Shown: positions 19,748-30,391, counted from the first letter of the stretch. The stretch is 64,000 bases of DNA from Streptococcus varani (GCF_001375655.1 NZ_CTEN01000004.1:1-64000); one strand, 5' to 3'. The notes: generated by a model from the letters alone, not told the origin. A program made the numbers and translations.

Positions 19748-21055
19748 TCAGTGAAAACGAAGCCCTTTTGGGAAGTTATTTTTCAAGGTTCCAGACACTA
19801 CTTTTGCAAAACCTAAACCATTTCCTTTTATGGCAACTTGATACCAACCCTTGGGCAATTCTTTTGAAACTGAAAGGGTATTTCCAGTAGCATAGTCCAC
19901 AAAATCTTTCTCAGAAATGTCGATTCTTCTAAGGACTTCTTTACTGGTTAAAGTTAGGCCAAGGGCATAACTTGGTTCAAATCGTTTCTTTTTAAAAACT
20001 CCCAGATGAAGACCATTGCGAGCAATCCTTACTTTAGACAGGTCAGGCAAACCATCAGATAGCAGATAAAGTTGGTCGCCGAAAACTTGGAGCAAGCCAG
20101 TAAAGTTAACCTTTAGGTTTTCTTTTGCAAAAGCCTGCCAGAGTTGAGATTGTTCTTTCGTGAGATTAGATCTTCCACTTTTTACTCTCTTACTTATAGG
20201 ATCACCATTGAATCGAAACTTGGCAACAAACTGACCTTCTCCTTTAAAACGATGTGGATACATCCGAGCTGTTTGAGGATAGGTCAGTCCTTCTACCATG
20301 CCATTGATTTTCTCAATGGATACAAGTTCTACATCATAGTTTTCCAAAAGCCATGAAACAATTTCTTCATTTTCTTCTGGGGACCACGTACAAGTAGAAT
20401 AAACTAAGTAACCACCTGCTGCTAACATATGCATAGCAGACTCAAGAATCTCTCTTTGCAAGGTAGCACATTTTGTAGGATAGTCACTATCCCAGTAGTC
20501 CATGGCAGAAGGATCTTTGCGAAACATTCCTTCTCCGGAACAAGGTGCATCCAAGACAATCATGTCAAAATAGGCTGGAAAGACTTGTGCTAAGCGATTA
20601 GCCGTTTCATTAGTAACCAATACATTCCTTGCTCCAAAACGCTCAATATTCTCAACTAAAATCTTCGATCGCTTGCTAGAAATTTCATTTGAGACCAAAA
20701 TCCCGGTATTTTCAAGATAAGATAGCAAATGAGTTGATTTGCCACCAGGTGCAGCAGCTAAATCTAAGACTTTCATTCCTTTTTGTGGCTTAGCAACTTG
20801 TCCGACAAGCTGGGCAGCGGGTTCCTGCGAATAGACCAGTCCAGTCACATGTTCAGGCGATTTTCCAGAAACTTTTCCATAATAGGACCAGTCCATATTT
20901 GGAATCTTATCTGGAAATATTTGTTGGGATTCTTTAAGAGGATTGACTCGAAAAGCAGAAACAGCTTCTTCATTAAAAGTCTCAAAAAATGCCGGTGCCT
21001 CCGCAGCCAGCAATTTGGTGTATTTTTCAATAAAATCACTCGATAAGTGTGTCAT
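19748..21055 (-). CDS. RsmF-type rRNA m5C methyltransferase
   Basis: A 435-aa NOL1/NOP2/Sun-family RNA (cytosine-5) methyltransferase. The SAM site is [16 protein letters not shown] (about residues 105-120). The two catalytic cysteines are in [15 protein letters not shown] and [15 protein letters not shown]. The C-terminal 150 residues form the extra RsmF-type/PUA-like RNA-binding region found in RsmF and YebU. The likely target is 16S rRNA. It overlaps the upstream IMPase gene by 4 nt (ATGA) and closes a four-gene operon starting at spx. Confidence 0.88.
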   Translation of the reverse strand: MTHLSSDFIEKYTKLLAAEAPAFFETFNEEAVSAFRVNPLKESQQIFPDKIPNMDWSYYGKVSGKSPEHVTGLVYSQEPAAQLVGQVAKPQKGMKVLDLAAAPGGKSTHLLSYLENTGILVSNEISSKRSKILVENIERFGARNVLVTNETANRLAQVFPAYFDMIVLDAPCSGEGMFRKDPSAMDYWDSDYPTKCATLQREILESAMHMLAAGGYLVYSTCTWSPEENEEIVSWLLENYDVELVSIEKINGMVEGLTYPQTARMYPHRFKGEGQFVAKFRFNGDPISKRVKSGRSNLTKEQSQLWQAFAKENLKVNFTGLLQVFGDQLYLLSDGLPDLSKVRIARNGLHLGVFKKKRFEPSYALGLTLTSKEVLRRIDISEKDFVDYATGNTLSVSKELPKGWYQVAIKGNGLGFAKVVSGTLKNNFPKGLRFH

Positions 21056-21819
21056 CGTAATAAACTTCTGATTTCCTTTTCTTTCATTTTGGGTAGTAAA
21101 ATCACCATTTCACGACCTTGGAAGGATACTTCTTTTCCTTCCGTTGTCATCAATTGGTAACCCAGAGATGGACCGAGAATACAAGCAGCTGCATAATCCC
21201 ATGGAAACAAATAGGATGCATGAGCAAGCAACTGTCCTTTAAGGACTCTAGCAAACCCAATTCCCGCACTGCCAAAGGAGCGAGTTCCTAGGGTATGGTT
21301 AGCTAAATTAGCTAAACCATCAACATTTTTAGCATAGAGTCCCGTATTAAGCCCGATTAGTCCTTGCTCCAGTTCTTTATCTTTGAAAGCAGGCAATACT
21401 TCATCATTTAGACAGACAGGAAAATCAACTCCGCCATGAATCATCTCATCTTTGATGACATCATAAATGATGGCAAACTGACCCAATCCCTCTTCATAAT
21501 ATGCTATTAAAATCGCAAAATCTTCCTGCTGTACAATAAAATTTGTCGTTCCATCAATGGGATCAATAATCCAAACGTTTCCGTCTGTCATAGAAACATC
21601 TGATGTTCCCTCCTCACCCAAAATCTTATCTTGAGGATAGACTTCCACTATCTTTTGGCTAAGATCTGCTTCTACCTGTTGATCCAAGTGGGTAACCAAG
21701 TCAGTAAAGTGGGACTTGATTTGAATCTTAAGATTGTCATGAAGATGTTGCCTTAAGAACTCCCCAGCCTCAGCCACAATTTTCTTTGCAAAAGTATACT
21801 TAGCTTCCAAGTCGAACAA
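21052..21819 (-). CDS. Inositol monophosphatase family protein
   Basis: A 255-aa magnesium-dependent phosphatase of the IMPase/SuhB superfamily. The metal-binding motifs are ILGEEGTSD and [12 protein letters not shown], and the C-terminal motif [11 protein letters not shown] completes the site (usually W-D-x-A-A). The physiological substrate in streptococci is not certain; phosphorylated sugars, inositol phosphates or nucleotide-derived phosphates are all known in the family. It overlaps UPF0223 upstream by 20 nt and rsmF downstream by 4 nt. Confidence 0.85.
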   Translation of the reverse strand: MFDLEAKYTFAKKIVAEAGEFLRQHLHDNLKIQIKSHFTDLVTHLDQQVEADLSQKIVEVYPQDKILGEEGTSDVSMTDGNVWIIDPIDGTTNFIVQQEDFAILIAYYEEGLGQFAIIYDVIKDEMIHGGVDFPVCLNDEVLPAFKDKELEQGLIGLNTGLYAKNVDGLANLANHTLGTRSFGSAGIGFARVLKGQLLAHASYLFPWDYAAACILGPSLGYQLMTTEGKEVSFQGREMVILLPKMKEKEIRSLLR

Positions 21820-22078
21820 CTCCCTTCTGTTTCTCCTGGGCAGCTTTTACCGCTTGATAAGTTGAGTAACCGGAAGCGGATTGAAAATCTCGATCGATTT
21901 GTCGTTCCTCACCTTTACTCCTGATAACTTTTTTAAATTTTGCATAGCGGTCCAATAACATACTGGCCTCCACTCCACCTTCATATGCTTTTTCCACCAG
22001 ATTTAAAAAAGAAAGCACAGAGGAAATCTCCTCAGTGCTCCACGTAAAATCAAGTGGATATGAATAATTTTCTTTCAT
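21800..22078 (-). CDS. UPF0223 family protein
   Basis: A 92-aa helical protein matching the UPF0223 (YktA-like) family: [14 protein letters not shown] near the N-terminus, then [13 protein letters not shown] and [20 protein letters not shown]. The function is unknown. It is conserved next to an IMPase gene in Bacillus and Streptococcus. It begins 7 nt after spx and overlaps the IMPase gene. Confidence 0.85.
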   Translation of the reverse strand: MKENYSYPLDFTWSTEEISSVLSFLNLVEKAYEGGVEASMLLDRYAKFKKVIRSKGEERQIDRDFQSASGYSTYQAVKAAQEKQKGVVRLGS

Positions 22079-22085
22079 ATCTAAT

Positions 22086-22487
22086 CTATCCTATCTCTGC
22101 TCTCAAGGTTGCATTCTTCAGCTCTTGTTTGCGATAATTTCGTGGCAAAAAAGCACGAATTTCATCTTCGTTGAAACCAATTTGCATCCGTTTCTTATCC
22201 AAAATAATAGGGCGACGAAGTAAACTTGGATAGGTCTCAATAAGATCGATTAGCTGAGAAATGGACAATTCATCTACATCAACATTTAATTTTTGAAAAA
22301 TCTTTGAACGTGTCGAAATCAGATCATCTGTTCCGTTTTCTGTCAGGGCTAAAATATTTTTCAACTCGTCAGCTGTCAAAGGACTTGTCATAATATTATG
22401 TTCTGTAAAAGGTACTTGATGATTGGACAACCAAGCACGGGCTTTTCGACAGCTAGTACAGCTCGGTGATAAAAATAATGTAATCAT
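22086..22487 (-). CDS. spxA: Spx/ArsC-family transcriptional regulator
   Basis: A 133-aa Spx protein, a thioredoxin-fold factor that binds the RNA polymerase alpha C-terminal domain under oxidative stress. The redox switch CTSC (Cys10-Cys13) is present, followed by the Spx hallmarks [10 protein letters not shown] and [27 protein letters not shown]. Streptococci usually carry two Spx paralogues, SpxA1 and SpxA2; I cannot tell which this is. It heads the operon spx-UPF0223-IMPase-rsmF. AAAGGTGAG precedes the ATG. Confidence 0.9.
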   Translation of the reverse strand: MITLFLSPSCTSCRKARAWLSNHQVPFTEHNIMTSPLTADELKNILALTENGTDDLISTRSKIFQKLNVDVDELSISQLIDLIETYPSLLRRPIILDKKRMQIGFNEDEIRAFLPRNYRKQELKNATLRAEIG

Positions 22488-22518
22488 AAGCTCACCTTTC
22501 TACAATTTTCTCTCCTAT

Positions 22519-22547
22519 ATTATACACCAGTCTAAAGATGTTTACAA
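22519..22547 (-). promoter_or_regulatory. spx operon promoter
   Basis: TTGTAA (22547-22542), 17 nt, and TATAAT (22524-22519) on the minus strand, about 32 nt upstream of the spx ATG. Confidence 0.75.
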
Positions 22548-22577
22548 GGGAAAATCGAAGGTCAGCGCCGATAATTT

Positions 22578-23843
22578 TTACTTGTTTTTTTCAGTTGACC
22601 CAACCAAACTCTGTCGAACATCAGAGATAAAGTATAGAGAGCCAGTTACGAGATACAAATTCCTGCTATCTTGGTCTACCGTTTCCAGCCAATCTTGCCA
22701 AGAGTGAACTCGGTTATAGCGACCTGGATAGTCTTTCAACTCCAAGGCTGTTGGGTAATCAAAGCTCGTTACTGTCAAACCAGCAAAAGAATTTAGCATT
22801 TCCAACATGGCATCAATCGGTTTACCTGAAATGGCTGCAAAAAGAATCTGAATCTTTTTATCTGCATACTTACTTTTCAGCAAATCCACCAAAACCTGGA
22901 TACTTTCCTTATTATGAGCTCCGTCAATCATAAGATTTGGTCTGATAAACTCTGTCCGCCCCAACCAGCGACTATTTGAAAGTGCTGAAAGTATGATACT
23001 ATCGGTAAGGTTTGGAAAATCTTTTTTTAAGAAGAGACTTGTCATGATAGCAAGGCTAGCATTGTCCTTCTGGTGTTGTCCTGGCATGGCAAGTGAAACC
23101 GACTTTAGTACTTTCTGTTCAAGATAAAAATTAAAATCATCTCCTACATTTTTATAAAAGAAATCACGACCCAATAAATAGCTTTTGCCAGATAGTTGAC
23201 GAACCTTTTCCTCAAAAACATGTGAAACATCTCCACGATTGCTGGCATAAATAAGAGGTGTTCTCTTTTTTAGGACCCCTGCTTTATTTTCTGCTATGGC
23301 CGCATGAGTATCTCCCAAATAAGCTTGATGATCTAGACCAATAGAGGTGCAGATAACTGCCAAAGGTTGAAAAACATTGGTAGAATCATATAATCCACCC
23401 ATACCCGCTTCGACAAATGCAATATCAACCGGATGAATCTCTCCAAAATAGAGGAACATGAGTACCGTTATAATTTCAAACTCGGTTGCTGCTTCCCAAG
23501 GAGTCTCCAGCGGTAAACGCTCAACAATTGGCTTAATCAGATTGACCATAGTTGTCAGGTCTTCCTTTGAAATCATCTGACCGTTTAGACTGATACGCTC
23601 CCGGAAATCCATGATAAAAGGGGAGGTAAAAGTACCAACCTCATAGCCAGCCGCTGTGAATATATTTTGTAAATAATTGACCGTTGATCCCTTGCCATTG
23701 GTCCCAACGATGTGGACACCTTTTACCTTATCTTGGGGATTGCCTAATTCTTGTAAGAGCCACTTGACCCGTTCTATTCCCGGTTTGATGCCAAATTTCA
23801 ACTTACTATGAATCCACTCTAAACTTTCCTGATAGTCCATCAT
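22578..23843 (-). CDS. folC: Folylpolyglutamate synthase / dihydrofolate synthase
   Basis: A 421-aa Mur-ligase-family enzyme that adds glutamate to folates (and to dihydropteroate if bifunctional). The P-loop is HIVGTNGKGSTVNYL (about residues 43-57). FTSPFIMDFRERI, EAGMGGLYDSTNVF and LMIDGAHNKESIQVL are FolC signatures. GAGGAGATGAG lies before two consecutive ATG codons; I keep the first. It is monocistronic, with an extended -10 (TGC-TATACT) upstream. Confidence 0.92.
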   Translation of the reverse strand: MMDYQESLEWIHSKLKFGIKPGIERVKWLLQELGNPQDKVKGVHIVGTNGKGSTVNYLQNIFTAAGYEVGTFTSPFIMDFRERISLNGQMISKEDLTTMVNLIKPIVERLPLETPWEAATEFEIITVLMFLYFGEIHPVDIAFVEAGMGGLYDSTNVFQPLAVICTSIGLDHQAYLGDTHAAIAENKAGVLKKRTPLIYASNRGDVSHVFEEKVRQLSGKSYLLGRDFFYKNVGDDFNFYLEQKVLKSVSLAMPGQHQKDNASLAIMTSLFLKKDFPNLTDSIILSALSNSRWLGRTEFIRPNLMIDGAHNKESIQVLVDLLKSKYADKKIQILFAAISGKPIDAMLEMLNSFAGLTVTSFDYPTALELKDYPGRYNRVHSWQDWLETVDQDSRNLYLVTGSLYFISDVRQSLVGSTEKNK

Positions 23844-23891
23844 CTCATCTCCTCACACTATTTTTCTTAGTATAGCACAATTTTTTCAAGG

Positions 23892-23917
23892 AAAAAAGAC
23901 CAGCCTGAAGCCGGTCT
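23892..23917 (-). terminator. ribF terminator
   Basis: AGACCGGC-TTCAG-GCTGGTCT followed by TTTTTT on the minus strand, directly after the ribF stop. Confidence 0.85.
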
Positions 23918-23923
23918 ATGTGC

Positions 23924-24844
23924 CTATTCTTTTTTCCAGTTCAGAGAAATTTCCTCATCGCTCTGCATTTGTTTCATGAGCGCTTCAATCCCATCAAATT
24001 TGACCATATCCCGAATCTTATCCAGCCAAATAATTGTTATTTTTTCCCCGTAAATATCCTCTTTGAAATCAAAAACATGAGCTTCAATCCGCATTTCTGT
24101 TCCATCAAAAGTGACATTACGACCCACGCTGGCCATTGAGCGATAGCGCTGACCAGCAATGAGGACATCCGCAACATAGACGCCTTCACCTGGTAGATGA
24201 ACCCGTTCAAACGGTGCCAGATTTGCAGTTGGATAACCAATGGTGCGACCTCTAGCGTCGCCATGAACAACGATACCTTCTGTTGTAAATTCATAGCCCA
24301 AAAGGCGATTGGCTTCTGCTACTTGACCCTTTTGAATGGCCTCACGAATGCGGCTGGATGAAATTTTTTCCCCCTCTAGCTGAACTTCATCAATGACCTC
24401 AACTTGGCCATCAAAGAGAGTTCCGAGAACGGTCACATCTGCACGACTATTGCCAAAATGATAATCAAAACCTGTCACAAGCACACGAGCATTCAAAGTT
24501 TCAACATAATTTGTTAAAAATTCTTGTGGTGTCTGTTTGGCAAAAGAACTAGTAAAATCAGTCATGTAGAGATAATCAACGCCGTATTTTTCCATAAGGG
24601 AAAAGCGTTTCTCAGGACAGGTCAGTTGCAAAAGCAAATCTGAATGAAAACGAACAAAAGCCAACTTAGGTGTTTCAGGGAAGGTTAAAACAGATACGGT
24701 CAAGCCTTTTTTATCCGCAATAGCTCTGGCCCTGTCAAAAAGTGCCTTATGCCCTAAGTGGATTCCATCAAAATAGCCCAGAACCAGTACAGTTTCCTGA
24801 TCTGACTCTATCTTTTTCTTATCTTCAATTCTTACAATTTCCAT
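23924..24844 (-). CDS. ribF: Riboflavin kinase / FAD synthetase
   Basis: A 306-aa bifunctional enzyme that makes FMN from riboflavin and FAD from FMN. The N-terminal nucleotidyltransferase domain has GYFDGIHLGHKALF (HxGH type), FAKQTPQEFL, VTGFDYHFGN and SSSRIREAI. The C-terminal kinase domain has GRTIGYPTANL and GVYVADV. Length is normal. There is no Shine-Dalgarno before ATG 24844, and a -10 box ends 8 nt upstream, so the leader is only one to three bases. It sits downstream of truB behind a terminator, an arrangement common in Firmicutes. Confidence 0.94.
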   Translation of the reverse strand: MEIVRIEDKKKIESDQETVLVLGYFDGIHLGHKALFDRARAIADKKGLTVSVLTFPETPKLAFVRFHSDLLLQLTCPEKRFSLMEKYGVDYLYMTDFTSSFAKQTPQEFLTNYVETLNARVLVTGFDYHFGNSRADVTVLGTLFDGQVEVIDEVQLEGEKISSSRIREAIQKGQVAEANRLLGYEFTTEGIVVHGDARGRTIGYPTANLAPFERVHLPGEGVYVADVLIAGQRYRSMASVGRNVTFDGTEMRIEAHVFDFKEDIYGEKITIIWLDKIRDMVKFDGIEALMKQMQSDEEISLNWKKE

Positions 24845-24852
24845 AACAATTC

Positions 24853-24881
24853 ATTATATCTTTTTCAAGCTATTATAGCAA
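24853..24881 (-). promoter_or_regulatory. ribF promoter, near-leaderless
   Basis: TTGCTA (24881-24876), 17 nt, TATAAT (24858-24853) on the minus strand. The start codon begins 8 nt after the -10 box, so the predicted mRNA leader is only about 1-3 nt. Confidence 0.65.
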
Positions 24882-24894
24882 GATGCTAGATTTT

Positions 24895-24919
24895 AAAAAG
24901 GCAGACCAAAGGTCAGCCT
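24895..24919 (-). terminator. truB terminator
   Basis: GGC-T-GACC-TTT-GGTC-T-GCC followed by TTTTTAAAA on the minus strand. The stem begins within the truB stop region, and the ribF promoter follows directly. Confidence 0.75.
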
Positions 24920-25799
24920 AAATCATTACTTTTCGAGGTTTGTAAAGAGCATCTCTCTTTTCTAAAATAGCTATCAGTTTGTCGGCCTGAAAACCAGCCA
25001 CTAAATCTTTTTCGCTATCTAAGGAGATGCGTCTACCAAACCCTACTTCTGTCACTTGCTCTGCACTCAATTCAACAACTGGTAAATCGCCAATTCCCTG
25101 CTCAATAGGACGGAGAAAGGAGAAATCTTCTTTCTCTACTAAGTCAGCAATTTCAGAAAGAGTCAAGGCATCTTTTAGTTCCATACCAGCAGAACCTGTG
25201 CGCTCTAGTCTTGACATATGACTGGCATAGCCTAATTTGGCACCTAAATCAACTGACAAAGTACGGACATAGGTTCCTTTACCACAACGAACACGGAATG
25301 TAAAGGTAACCAATTCACCATTTCTGGATAGAGGACTCGTCCGCTCGAAAGAGTCAATCTGAATGGTCCGTTTTGGTCGGTCCACTTCCTGACCCGCACG
25401 CGCATACTCATACAGTTTTCGTCCATCAACTTTTACAGCTGAGTACATAGGTGGAATTTGTACGATTTGGCCAAGGAAAGTCGCCATAGCCTGATCTACC
25501 ATTTCTTCTGTTAAAACAGTAGAGACAGGTGTCTTTTCGACAAGGTCCCCACTAGCATCTTCTGTTGTTGTTGAGAAACCGAGGGTTATTTCCCCTTCGT
25601 AGATTTTACCTTCCTCCTGCATGTATTCGATCATACGAGTAGCTTTTCCAACTGCAATGGGCAAGACACCAGTCACATCTGGATCAAGCGTCCCTCCGTG
25701 ACCAATCTTTTTTTCTCTTAAAATCTTACGCAGTTTAAAAACCGCATCATGACTGGTCATGCCAGCCTCTTTTTTCAAATTGATAATTCCTGTTAACAT
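24918..25799 (-). CDS. truB: tRNA pseudouridine-55 synthase
   Basis: About 293 aa. TruB makes pseudouridine 55 in the T-loop of tRNAs. The catalytic Asp is in [20 protein letters not shown] (HxGTLDP motif). [19 protein letters not shown] and [15 protein letters not shown] are further family motifs. I chose ATG 25799 ([13 protein letters not shown]), the usual N-terminus, over the longer frame from 25844. The extended -10 box ends just 6 nt before this ATG and there is no ribosome site, so the mRNA is probably leaderless. Confidence 0.93.
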   Translation of the reverse strand: MLTGIINLKKEAGMTSHDAVFKLRKILREKKIGHGGTLDPDVTGVLPIAVGKATRMIEYMQEEGKIYEGEITLGFSTTTEDASGDLVEKTPVSTVLTEEMVDQAMATFLGQIVQIPPMYSAVKVDGRKLYEYARAGQEVDRPKRTIQIDSFERTSPLSRNGELVTFTFRVRCGKGTYVRTLSVDLGAKLGYASHMSRLERTGSAGMELKDALTLSEIADLVEKEDFSFLRPIEQGIGDLPVVELSAEQVTEVGFGRRISLDSEKDLVAGFQADKLIAILEKRDALYKPRKVMI

Positions 25800-25805
25800 T
25801 CTGCT

Positions 25806-25814
25806 ATTATACCA
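25806..25814 (-). promoter_or_regulatory. Extended -10 promoter of truB (leaderless)
   Basis: TGG-TATAAT on the minus strand (hexamer 25811-25806), then six bases, then ATG. No convincing -35. It lies just beyond the stop codon of the upstream acetyltransferase gene. Confidence 0.65.
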
Positions 25815-25822
25815 TAAACTTT

Positions 25823-26278
25823 TTAAGGAGAGGATAGACGGCATTTAAAGCCAAAACTACTTTTTTCAAATCCCTGATTTTGATAGAAAAGATGAGCAGA
25901 TTCACGTTCATTTGTGATGCCAGAATTAAGAGCAAGTGACTGGACACCACTTTCTTTAGCAAATTGTTTAATCTTTTCAACCAAGACTGCGGCAATCCCT
26001 TCTCTACGGTAATCCTTATCAACCACTAAAGCCAAAATGCGGATATAGTCTTCGTCTGCCTCAAACATGTACATTCTTGCGAAACCAATGAACCCGACTG
26101 GATATTCATCAATGGCAGCAATCCAAAAATGGTAATCATCGTGGGTCAATAGCTTTGATAAGCGTTGTTCTAATCCCTTTACTGAAACTGGATAACCTAA
26201 TTGAGCATACAATGGACATAAGTGTTTGCAGTCTTCTATTTGATACGGTCTGATGATAAGATTAGTTTTCATATGCAA
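25823..26278 (-). CDS. GNAT-family N-acetyltransferase
   Basis: A 151-aa single-domain acetyltransferase. The acetyl-CoA binding motif is [22 protein letters not shown] (Q/RxxGIA type, about residues 90-111), preceded by the beta-strand YIRILALVV. The C-terminal [22 protein letters not shown] is also typical of GNATs. The substrate is unknown. Two in-frame ATGs (26278 and 26272) are possible, with AGGAATG upstream. It follows the DUF2130 gene by 8 nt. Confidence 0.8.
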   Translation of the reverse strand: MHMKTNLIIRPYQIEDCKHLCPLYAQLGYPVSVKGLEQRLSKLLTHDDYHFWIAAIDEYPVGFIGFARMYMFEADEDYIRILALVVDKDYRREGIAAVLVEKIKQFAKESGVQSLALNSGITNERESAHLFYQNQGFEKSSFGFKCRLSSP

Positions 26279-26286
26279 TCACATTC

Positions 26287-27561
26287 CTACTGTTTTTTCA
26301 ACTCGTCAAACTTAGCCTTCATAGTAGAATTATTACGAGTTAGTTTCTTAACGGAAACATCATCTAATTTGTTGTTGGCTAGACGAAGTTGGTTTTCACT
26401 TGTAGTGAGGAAGCGTTTGACTTCTTCCATGCGTTTGATAGACTTGTCGATTTCATCGATGGCTTTCTTAAAGTTGCTCGAAGCGGAGCTATAGTTCTTG
26501 GCAAAAGCATTTTTGAAAATTTCCAAATCTTCTTCAAAATGCGTGATGTCAATGTTCTGCTCACGAATCAGAGCCAATTCCTGCTTGTAGTGGAGACTGT
26601 TAAGGGCAGCATTACGAAGAAGTCCAATTAATTGAATAAAAAACTGTGGACGGATGACATACATCTTGTCGTATTCGTGACTCACATCCACAATCCCTGT
26701 ATTGTAATACTCGTTGTCTGCTTCCAGCATGGATACTAGGACGGCATACTCACACTTTTTCTCACGACGGTCCTTGTCCAACTCCTTGAAGAAGTCTGAA
26801 TTCTTGTGTTTCGTTTTTGTAGTGTCTGCTTCATTTTTCATTTCAAACATAATGGAGATAAATTCGACACCCGATTCATCCGCTTCACGAAAAATAAAAT
26901 CTCCCTTAGAACCAGATCCTGAAACTTGGTTATCCTTAGCAAAGGAAGCGCGTGGAAAGGCATAAGAACGAACCTTATTAAACTCGGTTTCAGCATAATT
27001 TTCCAAACTCTCTCCAATCGCCTTGGTCGATTGTTGGGCCTTGAAGTTTTTATAGAACTCTACCTGTTCATTGGCAGCTTTAAGCTGAACTTCAAAATCA
27101 CTTCTGGCAGACGATAAGGCTAACTCGCTTTCCTTTTCTTGAAGCAAGAGTTGATTTTTGACAGCATCTCGTTCTTTCTCAAGTTGGGATAGAGTCACTT
27201 GTAGCTCATTTTGGTGTTCTAGATGAAGTTGTTGCAGTTGATTTTGAAGGGTTTGGACTTCCTTGTCTCTTTCTGTCAAAAGGGCAGACATATCCTGCTC
27301 AGCGGTCTTTTTAACCAATTCTTTTTGAGTTTCAAACTGCTCGATCTGGTTCTTGAGAGCCTGGACTTCTAGGTTTTTTTGCTCAAGAGCTTTTTGTTGT
27401 TCATTCTTAGCCTTTTCTTCCACTAAGGCTAGCTCCTGGCTCAATCGAGCATGGATTTCATTTTCAAATTCCGCCGTGCGGACCTGGCTCAATAGTTCGC
27501 TATATTCTGTTTCATTGACTTGAAAGGCGGTCCCACAATGTGGGCACTTTATTTGATTCAT
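26287..27561 (-). CDS. DUF2130 domain protein with coiled coil
   Basis: A 424-aa protein. The N-terminus has a zinc-ribbon-like CPHCGTAFQV (one CxxC only). Residues about 30-175 are a long Glu/Gln/Lys-rich coiled coil. The C-terminal half matches DUF2130, with KGDFIFREADESGVEFISI and MFEMKNEADTTKTKHKNSDF resembling a nuclease-like core of the RmuC/PD-(D/E)xK kind. No function is established; a DNA-related role is only inference. It lies 12 nt after the SRPBCC gene, with AGAGGATC before the ATG. Confidence 0.75.
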   Translation of the reverse strand: MNQIKCPHCGTAFQVNETEYSELLSQVRTAEFENEIHARLSQELALVEEKAKNEQQKALEQKNLEVQALKNQIEQFETQKELVKKTAEQDMSALLTERDKEVQTLQNQLQQLHLEHQNELQVTLSQLEKERDAVKNQLLLQEKESELALSSARSDFEVQLKAANEQVEFYKNFKAQQSTKAIGESLENYAETEFNKVRSYAFPRASFAKDNQVSGSGSKGDFIFREADESGVEFISIMFEMKNEADTTKTKHKNSDFFKELDKDRREKKCEYAVLVSMLEADNEYYNTGIVDVSHEYDKMYVIRPQFFIQLIGLLRNAALNSLHYKQELALIREQNIDITHFEEDLEIFKNAFAKNYSSASSNFKKAIDEIDKSIKRMEEVKRFLTTSENQLRLANNKLDDVSVKKLTRNNSTMKAKFDELKKQ

Positions 27562-27573
27562 CTTGATCCTCTT

Positions 27574-28056
27574 TTACTTTACTTCTACTTGCTCTGCCAC
27601 AAAGGTCCGCCATTTTTCTCTGGCTAGGTTGACATCTATTTCGGTATCTCCGTTTAGGATAGCGAGCAGCGTCTCGTTTTGAACCAGCCAGCCCGTCATA
27701 TCTTTCTGAGCATTGGTCCAATCATTTCCGAAATCTTTTGGAATCACTTCTTCAAAAAAAATATGACCAGTTTCGCCTACTTCTTTGAAAGTAAAGGTGA
27801 CGACTGCAGAATCCCACTGATAAGCTATTTTTTCCTGCTTCTTGTAGGCTAGGATGGCCATCTCTTCTCGAAAATCCCCTTCTTGAAAAAGGAGTTGTTG
27901 AGGATTCTTCTTAGCTTCTAATGTCAACTGGGGAAAGCACTTGGCAAAACCCTGATTACTAGCAAGCAAATTCCAAGAATCTAACAAAGATGCACCAATT
28001 GCATAGTCTATTCGGAGTTTATAATTTTTTCCCAGATCTTCTAAGTCAATATTCAT
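27574..28056 (-). CDS. SRPBCC-fold protein (AHSA1/START-like)
   Basis: A 160-aa soluble protein with features of the SRPBCC/AHSA1 ligand-binding fold: an N-terminal strand YKLRIDYAIGASLLDSWNLL, a central FREEMAILAYKKQEKIAYQW and a C-terminal helix WTNAQKDMTGWLVQNETLLA. I cannot assign a ligand. It is the first gene of a minus-strand run into DUF2130 and GNAT. Confidence 0.6.
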   Translation of the reverse strand: MNIDLEDLGKNYKLRIDYAIGASLLDSWNLLASNQGFAKCFPQLTLEAKKNPQQLLFQEGDFREEMAILAYKKQEKIAYQWDSAVVTFTFKEVGETGHIFFEEVIPKDFGNDWTNAQKDMTGWLVQNETLLAILNGDTEIDVNLAREKWRTFVAEQVEVK

Positions 28057-28191
28057 ACTTCTCTCCTGCTTACCAACAATTTCTTCTTTATTATTATATC
28101 AAAAAATTAGACTGGCGTAAAAAGTTCATCTCATTCTGTAAGCATTGTCATGAGTATGTTATACTATAAATAGTGCGAATAGGAGGTTTTT

Positions 28192-29010
28192 ATGATAAAA
28201 CTACTAGCTCTGGACATGGATGGTACCCTCCTTGATGACCAGAAAAAAATAAGTGCTGCCAATATTGCTGCGATTCACCGGGCAGTTGATGCGGGCATAA
28301 AGTTAGTTCTTTGTACGGGCCGTATCTTGAGTGGGGTCAAGCCCTATTTTGAAGAATTGGGACTGGATGCCGAAAATGAGTTTGTCATCCTTAATAATGG
28401 CTGTGCTATCCATCAAACTAGCGATTGGTCTCTGCTTGATTACAAGGCTCTGACAAGAGATGATATTGATTATCTGAATAACTTTTCTCTAGGATATGAC
28501 TTACCCTTGACTCTCTGTGATATTGATCATTACTATGTGGTTGAGCAAGAGGCCAACCCAGATATTATTGAAGATACCCGTCAAATTTTTCTGATTCCTC
28601 GGACAATCAATCTTGAAGCAACAAAAACTCACCCTCAACCATTTTTTCTGGCGAAGTTTGTTGGTCATCCAAGATTGGTTACGGAATTTTTAGAGAAGAA
28701 TGACAAAGAACTCAGTCAACGCTTTAATGCCGTCCTTTCTCAACCTAGCATTTATGAAATGCTGCCTAAAGGAGTCAGCAAAGCTACTGCTCTTGAGTCC
28801 TTAACCAAAAAACTAGGATTAACTGCTGATCAAGTCATGGCTATTGGAGATGCGAATAACGATTCCGAAATGTTGGAATACGCAGGATTAGCCATTGCCA
28901 TGGATAATGCTCCTAATCATATAAAAGCTCTTGCATCGGACATCACTCTCAGCAACAATGATGATGGCGTTGCCGCTACTATCGACAAATGGATTTTAAA
29001 TAAAATTTAA
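28192..29010 (+). CDS. Cof-type HAD-IIB phosphatase
   Basis: A 272-aa haloacid dehalogenase superfamily phosphatase, subclass IIB (Cof/YidA type). Motif I is [13 protein letters not shown] with the nucleophile Asp, motif [12 protein letters not shown], motif III Lys in KGVSKATAL, and motif [12 protein letters not shown]. The cap domain lies between about residues 85 and 190. Substrates are probably sugar phosphates or FMN-like compounds. AGGAGG precedes the ATG, and pepT follows after 11 nt. Confidence 0.88.
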   Translation: MIKLLALDMDGTLLDDQKKISAANIAAIHRAVDAGIKLVLCTGRILSGVKPYFEELGLDAENEFVILNNGCAIHQTSDWSLLDYKALTRDDIDYLNNFSLGYDLPLTLCDIDHYYVVEQEANPDIIEDTRQIFLIPRTINLEATKTHPQPFFLAKFVGHPRLVTEFLEKNDKELSQRFNAVLSQPSIYEMLPKGVSKATALESLTKKLGLTADQVMAIGDANNDSEMLEYAGLAIAMDNAPNHIKALASDITLSNNDDGVAATIDKWILNKI

Positions 29011-29021
29011 TTGGAGGAATT

Positions 29022-30242
29022 ATGAAATACCCTACACTCTTGGACCGTTTCTTGGTCTATGTTAAAGAAAATACGCGTTCAGATGAAGAGTCGACTACAA
29101 CACCCAGCACTCAAAATCAGGTTGAATTTGCTGAAAATATCCTTTTACCAGAGATGAAACGAATTGGCTTACAGGATGTCCATTATTTACCAAACGGTTT
29201 TGCTGTTGGAACTCTGCCTGCCAATGATCTCAGTTTGACGCGTAAAATTGGTTTTATTGCACATATGGATACAGCTGATTTTAACGCTGAAGACGTAGCT
29301 CCTCAAATCATTGAAAACTATGATGGTTCTCCAATCTCTCTTGGGACTTCTGGCTATAGCCTTGATCCAAAAGATTTCTCACAACTGGATAACTACCATG
29401 GGCAAACCTTAATCACAACTGATGGAACAACCCTTTTGGGTGCCGATGACAAGTCAGGGATTGCAGAAATCATGACAGCCATGGAATATCTAGTTTCTCA
29501 TCCAGAAATCAAACACTGTGAAATCCGTGTTGGTTTTGGTCCTGATGAAGAAATCGGTGTCGGGGCTGATAAGTTTGATGTAGAAGACTTTGATGTTGAT
29601 TTTGCCTATACCGTTGATGGAGGCCCGCTTGGTGAACTCCAGTACGAAACCTTCAGTGCTGCTGGTGTCAAAATTGATTTCCTTGGCCGTAATGTCCATC
29701 CCGGTTCAGCTAAGGATCAGATGATTAACGCCTTTCAATTGGCAATTGATTTCCACAATGCCCTTCCAGAAACAGATCGTCCTGAAAAAACAGATGCTTA
29801 CCAAGGTTTCTTCCACTTGATGGATCTCTCAGGAAGTGTCGACCAGGCTCAAGCTAGTTATATCGTGCGTGATTTTGAAGATGAGGACTTCCAAGCCCGC
29901 AAGCAATTGATTCTGAATATTGCAGATACGATGAATGCTGCTTTTGATACAGCACGCGTCATTGTTCATCTCCATGACCAGTACTACAATATGAAAAAAA
30001 TCATTGAGAAAGATATGACTCCGATTGAAATTGCTAAAAAAGTTATGGAAGACTTGGACATCCAGCCGATTATCGAGCCAATCCGCGGTGGAACAGATGG
30101 ATCAAAAATATCTTTCATGGGCATTCCTACTCCAAACCTCTTTGCTGGTGGAGAAAATATGCATGGCCGATTTGAATTTGTCAGTCTTCAAACAATGGAA
30201 AAAGCTGTTGATGTTATTTTAGGAATAGTGGCTGCAAGATAA
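29022..30242 (+). CDS. pepT: Peptidase T (tripeptide aminopeptidase)
   Basis: A 406-aa M20B metallopeptidase that removes the N-terminal residue from tripeptides. Zinc ligands and catalytic residues are visible in [26 protein letters not shown] and [32 protein letters not shown] and the C-terminal [19 protein letters not shown] complete the active site and lid. Length is standard. It is likely co-transcribed with the HAD gene, with a terminator at 30351-30388. Confidence 0.94.
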   Translation: MKYPTLLDRFLVYVKENTRSDEESTTTPSTQNQVEFAENILLPEMKRIGLQDVHYLPNGFAVGTLPANDLSLTRKIGFIAHMDTADFNAEDVAPQIIENYDGSPISLGTSGYSLDPKDFSQLDNYHGQTLITTDGTTLLGADDKSGIAEIMTAMEYLVSHPEIKHCEIRVGFGPDEEIGVGADKFDVEDFDVDFAYTVDGGPLGELQYETFSAAGVKIDFLGRNVHPGSAKDQMINAFQLAIDFHNALPETDRPEKTDAYQGFFHLMDLSGSVDQAQASYIVRDFEDEDFQARKQLILNIADTMNAAFDTARVIVHLHDQYYNMKKIIEKDMTPIEIAKKVMEDLDIQPIIEPIRGGTDGSKISFMGIPTPNLFAGGENMHGRFEFVSLQTMEKAVDVILGIVAAR

Positions 30243-30350
30243 ATCAAGTAAAAAGAGTTTAGATAAAAAGACCAAAACTCACAAAAAAATAAAGAACCAA
30301 CGCAATTAATAAGGTATTTCCGGTACCTTTTAAAGTATTTAATTTTCAAA

Positions 30351-30388
30351 AGAGAGGCTGGGATTCATATTTTCCCTAGCCTCTTTTC
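30351..30388 (+). terminator. pepT terminator
   Basis: AGAGGCTGGGA (30353-30363) pairs with TCCCTAGCCTCT (30373-30384) with one bulged base, followed by TTTTCTTTT. An A-run before the stem gives it some bidirectional character. Confidence 0.8.
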
Positions 30389-30391
30389 TTT

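Noticed and set aside
24845-24900. FMN riboswitch before ribF
   Set aside because: The gap between truB and ribF is about 70 bp, filled by a terminator and promoter, with no room for an RFN element.
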